Origin: Devosia sp. YIM 151766
GTDB lineage: Bacteria; Pseudomonadota; Alphaproteobacteria; Rhizobiales; Devosiaceae
DNA length: 64,000 nt
Assembly (NCBI RefSeq): GCF_030285925.1
Contig: NZ_CP127251.1
Span: forward strand, 2,108,001-2,172,000
Reading direction: 5' to 3'
Shown: piece after piece, positions 26,558 through 34,863 of the stretch
How positions within the stretch are numbered: the stretch's first letter is position 1
Layout: each line of letters starts with the position of its first letter
The notes under the pieces: model-generated
The model's input: only the letters and a program-made list of their open reading frames with translations
What the model was told of the DNA's origin: nothing
The model's database searches: none
Translations under genes and position numbers: made by a program

Positions 26558-28885
26558 TCACCCCTTCATCCCTTTCATCCGCTCGACCCCCATCAGCACC
26601 CGCTCGGGCGTCACCGGCGTATCCAGCTGCGGCGCATGGGCGTAGTCCGCCACGCTCGCCACCGCCATGCCCAGCGCCTCGACCACGCTCATGGCCAACA
26701 TGAGCGGCGGCTCGCCCACGGCCTTGGAGCGACCGATCGTCGGCTCCCGGTTCACCGACCACTCGGCCAATTTGACATTGAAGATTGGCGGCACATCGGA
26801 GGCCAGCGGGATTTTGTAGGTCGAGGGCGCGTGCGTCCGCAATTGCCCCTTGGCGTCCCAGACCAGTTCCTCGGTGGTCAGCCAGCCCATGCCCTGGATG
26901 AATCCGCCTTCCACCTGGCCGATATCGATAGCCGGGTTCAGCGACTTGCCCACGTCATGGAGAATATCCACCCGGTCGACGCTATATTCGCCGGTCAGCG
27001 TATCGATGGAGACCTCGCTGACCGAGGCGCCATAGGCGAAATAGTAGAACGGATGGCCGCGCCCGGTCGCCCGGTCCCAGTGGATTTTCGGCGTCTTGTA
27101 GAAGCCTGCCGCCGACAATTGCACCCGATTGAGATAGGCGGATGCCGCCAGCTCGGCGAAGGGCACGAATTTGTGCCCCACATTCATACCGCCCTGTACC
27201 CATTGGCAGTCCGCTGCATCAGCCTCGTAGAGCTTGGCGGCATGCGCTTCCAGGCGGCGCTTGATCTGCTCGCAGGCATCCCAGGCGGCCATGCCGTTGA
27301 GGTCAGAGCCGGACGAAGCCGCCGTCGCCGAGGTGTTCGGCACCTTGCCGGTCGAGGTCGCCATGATGCGGACATTGTCGAGATTGACCCCGAAAGCGTC
27401 GGCCACCACCTGCGCCACCTTGATATAGAGCCCCTGCCCCATTTCGGTGCCGCCATGGGACAGGTGGATCGAACCGTCCTTATAGACGTGAACCAGCGCG
27501 CCAGCCTGATTATACCAGGTCGCGGTGAACGAGATGCCGAACTTGACCGGGGTCAGCGCAATGCCCTTCTTGAGCACCGTGCTGGTCTTGTTGAAGGCGA
27601 GGATCGCCTGCCGGCGCGCCTGATAATCGGACGACGCCTCCAATTCGTCCACCACGCGATGGATGATATTGTCCTCCACCACCTGGTGGTAAGGCGTCAC
27701 ATTATCCTTGTCGGTGCCGTAGAAATTGGCCTTGCGGATATCCAGCGGGTCCTTGCCCAGCGCATAGGCGATATCCTCGATCCAGCGCTCGCATCCCATC
27801 ATGCCCTGCGGCCCGCCAAAGCCCCGGAAGGCGGTATTGGAAACCGTATTGGTATAAAGCGGCTCGGAGCGCGCCCGCACGGCGGGAAACCAGTAGGCAT
27901 TGTCGCAATGGAACAGCGCCCGGTCGGAAACCGGCCCCGACAGATCGGACGAAAAGCCGGCCCGGGTGCCATAGACCGCATCCACCGCCAGGATTTTTCC
28001 ATTGTCGTCATAGCCGACATCGTAATCGACCACGAAGTCATGGCGCTTGCCGGTGGCCTGCATGTCATCGTCGCGGTCAGGGCGGATCTTGCAGGCGCGA
28101 TTCCATTTCTTGGCCGCCACGGCCGCCACCGCGGCGAACAGGTTGCCCTGGGTTTCCTTGCCGCCAAAGCCGCCGCCCATGCGGCGCACATTGACGGTGA
28201 CGGCATTGTGCCGAATCCCGAGAACGGCCGCGACCATCAATTGCACTTCGCTGGGATGCTGGGTGGAGGAATGGACCACGACATCGTCGTCCTCGCCCGG
28301 CACCGCCATGGCGATCTGGCCTTCGAGATAGAAATGGTCCTGCCCGCCAATGGCGATGGCGCCTTTTGCCCGGCGCGGCGCGGCGGCGAGCCCGGCCTCC
28401 ACCTCGCCGCGCTCCAGCTTCAACGGCTCGGTCACCAATACGCCGCCCGCCGCCTGCGCGGCGCGCACATCGGGAAGCCAGGGCAGGTCGCCATAATCGA
28501 TCTTGGCCAATTGCGCCGCGCGGCGGGCCGCATCGCGCGTCTCCGCTATCACCGCGAAAACCGGCTGCCCCCAGAAATGCACCTTGCCGATGGCGAAGAT
28601 CGGCTCGTCATGCTTATGGCTCGGGCTGACATCGTTTTCGCCGGGAATGTCCTCGGCGGTCAGCACCCCGATTACCCCCGGCGCCGCCTCCACCGCCGAC
28701 AGGTCCATGGCGAGGATATCCGCATGCGGCCTGGTCGACAGGCCCAGATAGGCATGCATTGTACCGATGGGCTCGGCCATGTCGTCGATATATTCGGCGG
28801 TGCCGGTGACATGTTTGGGCCCGCTGTCATGACGGGTATTGGTGTGCAAAACCGCGAGCGCGATAGGGGCCTCATGCTTGTTCAT
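26558..28885 (-). CDS. xdhB: Xanthine dehydrogenase molybdopterin-binding subunit
   Basis: 775 residues from the ATG at 28885, chosen for an AGGTG site five bases upstream; an in-frame GTG two codons earlier is possible. Motifs of the large Moco subunit are clear: TGTAEYIDDM, FWGQPVFAVIAET, EGQIAMAVPGEDD, RMGGGFGGKETQ, FRGFGGPQGM near the Arg of the active site, GTEMGQGLYIKVAQV, and the catalytic Glu region VGEPPLMLAMSV. It oxidises hypoxanthine and xanthine to urate, with XdhA carrying electrons to FAD/NAD. Confidence 0.96.
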   Translation of the reverse strand: MNKHEAPIALAVLHTNTRHDSGPKHVTGTAEYIDDMAEPIGTMHAYLGLSTRPHADILAMDLSAVEAAPGVIGVLTAEDIPGENDVSPSHKHDEPIFAIGKVHFWGQPVFAVIAETRDAARRAAQLAKIDYGDLPWLPDVRAAQAAGGVLVTEPLKLERGEVEAGLAAAPRRAKGAIAIGGQDHFYLEGQIAMAVPGEDDDVVVHSSTQHPSEVQLMVAAVLGIRHNAVTVNVRRMGGGFGGKETQGNLFAAVAAVAAKKWNRACKIRPDRDDDMQATGKRHDFVVDYDVGYDDNGKILAVDAVYGTRAGFSSDLSGPVSDRALFHCDNAYWFPAVRARSEPLYTNTVSNTAFRGFGGPQGMMGCERWIEDIAYALGKDPLDIRKANFYGTDKDNVTPYHQVVEDNIIHRVVDELEASSDYQARRQAILAFNKTSTVLKKGIALTPVKFGISFTATWYNQAGALVHVYKDGSIHLSHGGTEMGQGLYIKVAQVVADAFGVNLDNVRIMATSTGKVPNTSATAASSGSDLNGMAAWDACEQIKRRLEAHAAKLYEADAADCQWVQGGMNVGHKFVPFAELAASAYLNRVQLSAAGFYKTPKIHWDRATGRGHPFYYFAYGASVSEVSIDTLTGEYSVDRVDILHDVGKSLNPAIDIGQVEGGFIQGMGWLTTEELVWDAKGQLRTHAPSTYKIPLASDVPPIFNVKLAEWSVNREPTIGRSKAVGEPPLMLAMSVVEALGMAVASVADYAHAPQLDTPVTPERVLMGVERMKGMKG

Positions 28886-28925
28886 GGCCACACCTTTGCC
28901 GCCGGAGTCCCCATGGTGAGCTCCA

Positions 28926-30392
28926 TCATGCCACCTCCCGTCTCAGCCGCTCGCCCTGCCCCTGCGTCTCCAGATAGAAGCGCTTGAGCAGGTTCTGGGC
29001 GGCCAGCAGCCGATATTCCGCCGAGGCGCGCATATCGGAGAGCGGCTGGTAATCCTCGGCAAAAGCCGGCAGCGCCGCCTCGACACTTTCCATCGTCCAG
29101 GGCATGCCGAGCAAGGCCGTTTCCACGGCGCTGGCGCGCTTGGGAATAGCCGCCATACCGCCAAAGGCGATGCGGGCCATCTCCACCATGCCTTTGTCGT
29201 CGAGGGCGACGCGGAACGCGCCGCACAGCGCCGAAATATCTTCGTCGCGCCGCTTGGAAATCTTGTAGACGGCCAATGTCTCTGCCGCTGGCAATAGCGG
29301 CAACGTGACACTTTCCACGAACTCGCCCGGCTGGCGGTCCTGCTTGCCATAGGCGAGGAAATAATCCTCCAGCCTGATCTCGCGCCGCTGCTCGCCCTTG
29401 CGCAGGCCCAGCCTGGCGCCCAGCGCGATGAAGACCGGCGGGGTATCGCCGATCGGCGAGCCATTGGCGATATTGCCGCCGATCGTGCCCATATTGCGCA
29501 CCTGTTCGCCGGCAAAGCGGTTCCACAATTCCTGAAGCTGCGGAAATCTGGCCGCGATGACCGGCAAGGCTTCCGAATAGGTGACCCCGGCATGGAAGCG
29601 CACTTCGCCGTCGCTCTCGTCGATACGCTTCAGCTCCTGCAAATGCCCGATGAAGATCGCCGGTCCGATATGGCGCATGAACTTCGTCACCCACAGGCCC
29701 ACATCGGTCGAGCCGGCGACGATCCGCGCCTCGGGATTTTCCGCATAGACTGCGGCGAAGTCGTCGAGGCTGGCCGGAATGATGACCCGGTTGCCACCGT
29801 CGCCGATCTCGACCCGGCGCCCGTCATTGAGCGCTTTGATCTTGTCCTTGACCGCGATGCGCTCGGCCCAGAGCGGGTCGCCCTGCGGCTGGCCATAATC
29901 GGATATCGCCTGCCCGGCGCGAATGATCGGCGCATAACCGGTGCAGCGGCAGAGATTGCCCTGCAAGGCCTTTTCGATGGCCGTCCGTGACGGCTGGGGA
30001 TCGCGCATCCACAGCCCGTAAAGGCTCATCACGAAGCCCGGCGTACAGAAGCCGCATTGCGAGCCGTGATGATCCACCATGGCCTGCTGCACCGGGTGCA
30101 ACGCCCCGTTCTCGCCGCGCAGATGCTCGACGGTCACCACATGCGTACCATGCAGGCTGCCGACGAAGCGGATACAGGCCGTCACTGAATCATAGACGAT
30201 CTCGTCGTCCAGCAGCTTGCCGACCAGCACGGTGCAGGCGCCGCAATCCCCCTCGGCGCAGCCTTCCTTGGTGCCGCGCAGGCGCCGCTCCAGCCGCAGC
30301 CAGTCGAGCAGGGTCAGGTCGGGCGCCACATCTTTCAGCGCCACCTCTTCGCCATTGAGCAGGAACCGGATGGCATTGGCGATTTCGACCAT
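28926..30392 (-). CDS. xdhA: Xanthine dehydrogenase small subunit (2Fe-2S and FAD domains)
   Basis: 488 residues. Two 2Fe-2S clusters are supported by EGCAEGDCGACTVLVG (Cys near 44, 49, 52) and CGFCTPGFVMS with GNLCRCTGY (near 112-150). The following FAD-binding domain has IVAGSTDVGLWV, NMGTIGGNIANGSPIGD and ISKRRDEDISALCGAF. It shuttles electrons from the molybdenum site to NAD. The gene starts 3 bp after the uraH stop, so uraH-xdhA are tightly linked. Confidence 0.96.
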   Translation of the reverse strand: MVEIANAIRFLLNGEEVALKDVAPDLTLLDWLRLERRLRGTKEGCAEGDCGACTVLVGKLLDDEIVYDSVTACIRFVGSLHGTHVVTVEHLRGENGALHPVQQAMVDHHGSQCGFCTPGFVMSLYGLWMRDPQPSRTAIEKALQGNLCRCTGYAPIIRAGQAISDYGQPQGDPLWAERIAVKDKIKALNDGRRVEIGDGGNRVIIPASLDDFAAVYAENPEARIVAGSTDVGLWVTKFMRHIGPAIFIGHLQELKRIDESDGEVRFHAGVTYSEALPVIAARFPQLQELWNRFAGEQVRNMGTIGGNIANGSPIGDTPPVFIALGARLGLRKGEQRREIRLEDYFLAYGKQDRQPGEFVESVTLPLLPAAETLAVYKISKRRDEDISALCGAFRVALDDKGMVEMARIAFGGMAAIPKRASAVETALLGMPWTMESVEAALPAFAEDYQPLSDMRASAEYRLLAAQNLLKRFYLETQGQGERLRREVA

Positions 30393-30395
30393 GGT

Positions 30396-30749
30396 TCAGC
30401 TCCCCCGATAGGTGGAATAGGAAAAGGGGCTGACCAAGAGCGGCACGTGATAATGCTTGTCCTCGGAAATGGTGAAGCGGATCGGTACAACATCGAGGAA
30501 CGGCGTTTCGATCTCGACGCCGAGCCGCTCGAAATATTGCCCGACATGGAAACGGATTTCGAATTCGCCCTGCTGGAACTGGTCGTCGGCGAGCAATGGC
30601 TGGTCCACGCGGCCATCTTCATTGCTATAGCTGTCGAGCAGATGATGGGTATGGTCGCCATGCACGACATGCAGTTCCAGGCGCATTCCGCGCGCCGGCT
30701 TGCCATGCATGGTGTCGAGTATATGCGTCGTCAGGCGACCGCCCGCCAT
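30396..30749 (-). CDS. uraH: 5-hydroxyisourate hydrolase
   Basis: 117 residues from the ATG preceded by GGGAG; the longer open frame upstream is antisense to the allantoinase gene and not real. The transthyretin-like signature is present: LTTHILDTMHGKPARGM at the N-terminus, EIRFHVGQYF in the middle, HYHVPLLVSPFSYSTYRGS at the C-terminus ending in the conserved YRGS. It converts the 5-hydroxyisourate made by PuuD to OHCU. It is the first gene of the leftward purine run and faces puuE-uraD across a 210-bp divergent promoter region. Confidence 0.95.
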   Translation of the reverse strand: MAGGRLTTHILDTMHGKPARGMRLELHVVHGDHTHHLLDSYSNEDGRVDQPLLADDQFQQGEFEIRFHVGQYFERLGVEIETPFLDVVPIRFTISEDKHYHVPLLVSPFSYSTYRGS

Positions 30750-30959
30750 TGCTGCTGCTCCCTTCCGCGCCCCGCCTGAAAGTGAGGTCCACCTTCCAGG
30801 TTCGGAATGCGCAAAATCCTCATTCCCCGGAGAACAGATTATCCCAATGAAGCCGAACCGCAATGCACATTTTTTACCAAGTGGTCCACTTTTGTACATC
30901 TTGTGCGCCAGCGCGATGCCGCTACACTCCCGGCGGCCCAAACAGGACGAGACCGTAAA
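30750..30959. promoter_or_regulatory. Divergent promoter region of uraH-xdh and puuE-uraD with candidate operators
   Basis: AAGTGG-T-CCACTT at 30879-30891 is a perfect 6-bp inverted repeat around one base. It is framed by GCACA (30865-30869) and TGTGC (30902-30906), almost symmetrically placed. A second GGTCCAC copy (AGGTCCACCTT) is at 30785-30795, nearer uraH. The positions suit a repressor or activator controlling both purine transcripts. The regulator is not encoded nearby, and its family is unknown. Confidence 0.5.
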
Positions 30960-32378
30960 ATGAACCGCTATCCGCGCGATATGCATGGCCACAGCCAGAA
31001 TCCGCCTCACGCCAACTGGCCCGGCGGCGCGCATGTGGCGGTACAATTTGTATTGAATTTCGAGGAAGGCGGCGAGAATTGCATCCTGCATGGCGACGCG
31101 GAATCCGAAGCATTCCTGGTGGACGTCCTGGGCGCCGCGCCCTGGCCCGGCCAGCGTCACGCCAATGTGGAATCGATGTATGAATACGGCTCCCGCGCCG
31201 GTTTCTGGCGGCTGCATCGTCTTTTTACGGAAGCGAGGCTGCCCGTCACCGTCTATGGCGTGGCCACCGCGCTGATGCGCGCACCCGCCCAATTGGCCGC
31301 CATGCAGGAAGCGGGCTGGGAGATTGCCAGCCACGGCCTCAAATGGGTGCAGCACAAGGACATGCGGCCGGCTGAAGAAAGCGCCCAGATCGCCGAGGCC
31401 GTGCGCCTGCACACTATTGCCACCGGCTCGCGTCCCCTGGGCTGGTATACCGGTCGTTCCAGTCTCAACACTATCGACCTCGTCGCCGATTACGGCGGCT
31501 TCGCCTATATTTCCGACACCTATGACGACGACCTGCCCTATTGGAAGGTCATTGGCGGCAAGCCGCAACTCATCATTCCCTACACGCTCAGCGCCAATGA
31601 CATGCGCTTCGTCACCGCGCCCGGTTTCAGCAATGGCGAGGAATATTTCACCTTCCTCAAGGACAGCTTCGACTGCCTCTATGCCGAAGGCCAGGCCGGC
31701 TCGCCTAAAATGATGTCGCTGGGGCTGCATTGCCGTCTGGTGGGTCAGCCGGGTCGCTATCAGGGCCTCAGGAAATTCGTCGATTATATCAAGACCTTCG
31801 ACAAGGTCTGGGTGCCGACGCGGCTGGAGATCGCCCAGCACTGGGCCAGGGAGCATCCCTATATCGCGCCCGAAACCATCCCCAGCCAGCTCGGCAAGGA
31901 CGATTTCGTCCAGCTTTATGGCTCGATCTTCGAACACTCGCCCTGGATCGCCGAACGCGCCTGGGAAGACGAAATGGGGCCGGCCAACGACAATTCCATC
32001 GGCCTGCATTTCGCGCTGCGCAGCCAGTTCCGCATGGCCAGTGCCGAGGAGCGGCTGGCAGTGCTGCGCGCCCATCCCGATCTGGCGGGCAAGCTGGCCG
32101 CCGCCAAGCGCCTGACCGCGGATTCCACCGCCGAACAGGCCTCCGCCGGCCTCGATGCCCTGACCGATGGCGAGCGGGAGAAATTCACCGCGCTCAACCA
32201 GGCCTATATCGATAAATTCGGCTTCCCCTTCATCATCGCCGTGCGCGATCATACCAAGGCGTCGATCCTGGAAAATTTCGAGCGGCGGCTCGCCAATTCG
32301 GCGGATGAGGAATTTGCCACGGCTTGCGCGCAGGTGGAGCGGATCGCCCTGCTAAGGCTCCAGGCGATCCTGCCCTAG
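30960..32378 (+). CDS. puuE-uraD: Fused allantoinase (PuuE) and OHCU decarboxylase (UraD)
   Basis: 472 residues from ATG 30960. Residues 1-305 are a polysaccharide-deacetylase-like allantoinase (PuuE): VQFVLNFEEGGENCILHGD, EIASHGLKWVQH, WYTGRSSLNT, SLGLHCRLVGQPGR. Residues about 310-472 are UraD: YGSIFEHSPWIAERAW with the catalytic His, LRAHPDLAGKLA, ALNQAYIDKFGFPFIIAVRDHTK, and the C-terminal ERIALLRLQ. One chain thus converts OHCU to (S)-allantoin and then opens it to allantoate. Order in the polypeptide is the reverse of the reaction order. Divergent from uraH. Confidence 0.95.
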   Translation: MNRYPRDMHGHSQNPPHANWPGGAHVAVQFVLNFEEGGENCILHGDAESEAFLVDVLGAAPWPGQRHANVESMYEYGSRAGFWRLHRLFTEARLPVTVYGVATALMRAPAQLAAMQEAGWEIASHGLKWVQHKDMRPAEESAQIAEAVRLHTIATGSRPLGWYTGRSSLNTIDLVADYGGFAYISDTYDDDLPYWKVIGGKPQLIIPYTLSANDMRFVTAPGFSNGEEYFTFLKDSFDCLYAEGQAGSPKMMSLGLHCRLVGQPGRYQGLRKFVDYIKTFDKVWVPTRLEIAQHWAREHPYIAPETIPSQLGKDDFVQLYGSIFEHSPWIAERAWEDEMGPANDNSIGLHFALRSQFRMASAEERLAVLRAHPDLAGKLAAAKRLTADSTAEQASAGLDALTDGEREKFTALNQAYIDKFGFPFIIAVRDHTKASILENFERRLANSADEEFATACAQVERIALLRLQAILP

Positions 32379-32383
32379 GATTT

Positions 32384-32530
32384 TCATCCGTGCCGGCCGT
32401 TCGCATCGGCATGCGTGTCGTCTTCGGCGCCATCGAATCCGAAAAGCATGGCCAGCACCGCCAGCCAGGGCAGATTGTGCTGCACCCAATGGCGCGGAGG
32501 GACACCGATATTCGCTGACACGCTACGCAT
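32384..32530 (-). CDS. Possible 48-residue hydrophobic peptide
   Basis: Small frame in the 315-bp gap between puuE-uraD and the ureidoglycine aminohydrolase. It has a polar N-terminus (MRSVSANIGVPPRHW), a hydrophobic stretch (LPWLAVLAMLFGF) and an acidic, His-rich tail (DGAEDDTHADANGRHG). No clear ribosome-binding site precedes the ATG, and the span is short. It reads better than the other frames here, but it could be chance. Function unknown. Confidence 0.4.
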   Translation of the reverse strand: MRSVSANIGVPPRHWVQHNLPWLAVLAMLFGFDGAEDDTHADANGRHG

Positions 32531-32693
32531 CGGTCCAGGCTAGAAGATAATGTTGAAGATTGGGTAACCTTAACGAGACGAAAGCGAAATCCCTCTCACT
32601 TATGAAGTCGCTGACGCGAAACCATGCGGATGGGATGCCATGGCGCGCGAACTGCGCTATCAAGAATGAATTACTGCTTGTCCTGAGACCAGA

Positions 32694-33512
32694 ATGGCTG
32701 CTTCCTACGCTTCGCCCCCCGCCGGTCATCCGGGCCAGATGGCCCTGCATACCGGCCGCGCCGTCTTCACCGAGGCCTATGCATTGATCCCGCAAGGGGT
32801 GATGCGCGACATCGTCACCTCCTACCTGCCGCATTGGCGCGACAGCCGCCTCTGGATCATCGCCCGCCCGATGAGCGGCTTCGCCGAAACCTTCTCGCAA
32901 TATATCGTGGAAGTCGCCCCCGGCGGCGGCAGCGAGCGCCCGGAGCCGAATGCGGAAGCCGAAGGCGTGCTGTTCCTGGTCGACGGTCAGGTGACGCTCA
33001 CTATCGACGGCAATGCCCATTCCCTCAAGGAAGGCGGCTATGCCTTTCTGCCGCCGGGCTGCCAATGGAGCCTCGTCAACCGCAGCACCGCGCCGGCTCG
33101 TTTCCACTGGGTCCGCAAGCGCTATGAAGTGGTGGACGGCGTCGATATTCCTCCTGCCTTCGTCGCCAATGAGCAGGACGAGCCGATCCGCTGGATGCCG
33201 GACACCGGGGACACCTGGGGCACCACCCGCTTCGTCGATCCGGCCGATATCCGCCACGACATGCACGTCAATATCGTCACCCTCGAACCGGGGGCCGTCA
33301 TTCCTTTCGAGGAAACCCATGTCATGGAACACGGGCTCTACGTGCTGGAAGGCAAGGCCGTCTATCGGCTGAACCGGGATTGGGTCGAGGTCGAGGCCGG
33401 CGATTTCATGTGGCTGCGGGCCTTCTGTCCCCAGGCTTGTTATGCCGGGCCGCAGCGGTTCCGCTACCTGCTCTACAAGGACGTCAATCGCCACGCCAAG
33501 CTGCCCTTCTGA
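32694..33512 (+). CDS. allE: (S)-ureidoglycine aminohydrolase (bicupin)
   Basis: 272 residues, two cupin domains. The C-terminal cupin has the Mn-binding pattern ETHVMEHGLYVLEG (Glu, His, His) and the Gln in FCPQACYAG, matching UGHY/YlbA. It hydrolyses (S)-ureidoglycine to (S)-ureidoglycolate and ammonia. The N-terminal cupin (DGQVTLTIDG, GGYAFLPPG) is the structural one. ureidoglycolate lyase follows after 3 bp. No strong ribosome-binding site is seen before this ATG, so a somewhat later start is possible. Confidence 0.92.
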   Translation: MAASYASPPAGHPGQMALHTGRAVFTEAYALIPQGVMRDIVTSYLPHWRDSRLWIIARPMSGFAETFSQYIVEVAPGGGSERPEPNAEAEGVLFLVDGQVTLTIDGNAHSLKEGGYAFLPPGCQWSLVNRSTAPARFHWVRKRYEVVDGVDIPPAFVANEQDEPIRWMPDTGDTWGTTRFVDPADIRHDMHVNIVTLEPGAVIPFEETHVMEHGLYVLEGKAVYRLNRDWVEVEAGDFMWLRAFCPQACYAGPQRFRYLLYKDVNRHAKLPF

Positions 33513-33515
33513 GCC

Positions 33516-34010
33516 ATGCCCGATCGCATCATCCATATCGAGCCGCTGACTGCCGAGGCCTTCGCACCATTCGGCCAGGTCATCCAGCTCGCCGGCGCGC
33601 ATCATTATCCCATCAATAATGGCATGACCGAGCGCTACCATGATCTGGCGAAGGTCGAACTGGGTGGCACTCATCCCCGGCCGCTGATCTCCATCTTTCG
33701 CGGCCAGCCCTATGCCTTGCCGCTGGACCTGAAACTGGTGGAGCGGCACCCGCTGGGCAGCCAGGCCTTTTATCCGCTCTCCGCCAGTCCCTGGCTGGCC
33801 ATCGCCGCCGAGGACGAAGCCGGCAAACCGGCCCGCCTGCGCGCCTTCCGCCCGGCGCCCGGACAGGGCGTCAATATCGCCATGAACATCTGGCATGGCG
33901 TACTGACCCCACTGGAACGGCAAAGCGACTTTCTCGTCGTCGACCGGGGCGGCGAGGGCAATAATCTCGAAGAACATCATTTCCAGGTGCCATGGCGCAT
34001 CGTCCAGTAA
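33516..34010 (+). CDS. allA: Ureidoglycolate lyase
   Basis: 164 residues of the AllA fold: ITIEPLT-like start (IIHIEPLTAEAFAPFG), HHYPINNGMTERYHDL, ISIFRGQPYALPL, MERHPLGSQAF-like (VERHPLGSQAFYPL), MNIWHGVLTPL and the C-terminal VVDRGGEGNNLEE. It splits (S)-ureidoglycolate to glyoxylate and urea, the last step of the ureide path here. It follows allE after 3 bp, so the two form one unit. Confidence 0.94.
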   Translation: MPDRIIHIEPLTAEAFAPFGQVIQLAGAHHYPINNGMTERYHDLAKVELGGTHPRPLISIFRGQPYALPLDLKLVERHPLGSQAFYPLSASPWLAIAAEDEAGKPARLRAFRPAPGQGVNIAMNIWHGVLTPLERQSDFLVVDRGGEGNNLEEHHFQVPWRIVQ

Positions 34011-34109
34011 GACGAGCGCCCTGCTTTCCCCGCTAACCCTAATCCACGCCGCCGCTCGCAACCCCACAGGCTATTCGCTAGTTTGAACGGGAAATGCAGG
34101 GAGACATCC

Positions 34110-34859
34110 ATGCTTGTCCTCAAACTCATCCGCATCGTCCTGGCGCTGACGCTGATGGCGGCGCCGGCAATGGCCGAGACCGTCACGCTTGACGGCACCG
34201 TCACCTATCGCGAGCGCATCGCCCTGCCCCAAGGCGCGCAATTGCGGATATCGCTGGTGGCCTTGCCGTCCGGCGCGGCTATCGTCGGGGCCTCGTCCGA
34301 TATTCCCGTCATCGGCCAGGTGCCGCTGGCCTTTTCGCTCAATATCCGCAGTAAGCTGAGCGGCGACGCCTATGGGCTGGTCGCGGAAATCCGCAGCGGC
34401 GGCCATACGTTGTTCCGCAATGCCGCGCCCGTCCCCGTCGATCCGTATGCCGCGCTTCCAGTCCACATCCTGCTGCAATCCGTGCCTCGGGAACCTCTCG
34501 ACACTTTGCCGCTGCTGCCACCCGACCTGATCGACAATATCTGGTCGGTCACCAGTATTGGCGGGCGTCCGGCCATCGGCACGCGACCGGTGACGCTGTC
34601 CATCGCCGCCGACCAGCGCGCCGGTGGCAATGGCGGCTGCAACAATTATTTCTCCGAGGCCAGCATAGAGGGCCGCGCCATTGCCTTCGGGCCTGCCGCG
34701 GCCACCCGCATGGCCTGCGCACCCGACATCATGGCCCAGGAAAGCGCCTATTTCGCCGCGCTCGCCGCTGTGGCATCCTTTGAACTGGATGGCGACAGCC
34801 TGCGCCTGCTCGATGCCGCCGGTGTGCCGCTGATCGGTCTCGTTCGCCCGAAGGAATAA
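34110..34859 (+). CDS. YbaY-HslJ (META domain) fusion, secreted
   Basis: 249 residues from an ATG with AGGGAG nine bases upstream. A signal peptide (LIRIVLALTLMAAPAMA) precedes a YbaY-type beta domain (VTLDGTVTYRERIALPQGAQL, PVIGQVPLAFSL). The second half is a META/HslJ domain with IWSVTSIGGRP, GGNGGCNNYFSEA and ATRMACAPDIMAQE. Both domains occur in envelope proteins tied to stress or inhibitor tolerance; the exact role is unknown. It probably acts in the periplasm. The next gene starts 4 bp after its stop. Confidence 0.85.
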   Translation: MLVLKLIRIVLALTLMAAPAMAETVTLDGTVTYRERIALPQGAQLRISLVALPSGAAIVGASSDIPVIGQVPLAFSLNIRSKLSGDAYGLVAEIRSGGHTLFRNAAPVPVDPYAALPVHILLQSVPREPLDTLPLLPPDLIDNIWSVTSIGGRPAIGTRPVTLSIAADQRAGGNGGCNNYFSEASIEGRAIAFGPAAATRMACAPDIMAQESAYFAALAAVASFELDGDSLRLLDAAGVPLIGLVRPKE

Positions 34860-34863
34860 TGGC

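Noticed and set aside
26237..28987. 916-codon open frame antisense to xdhB and xdhC
   Set aside because: It mirrors GC-rich codon usage of real genes with perfect xanthine dehydrogenase motifs on the other strand.
32550..32585. GGTAACCTTAACG as a CtrA-type site before allE
   Set aside because: The two half-sites are not seven bases apart as in TTAA-N7-TTAA.
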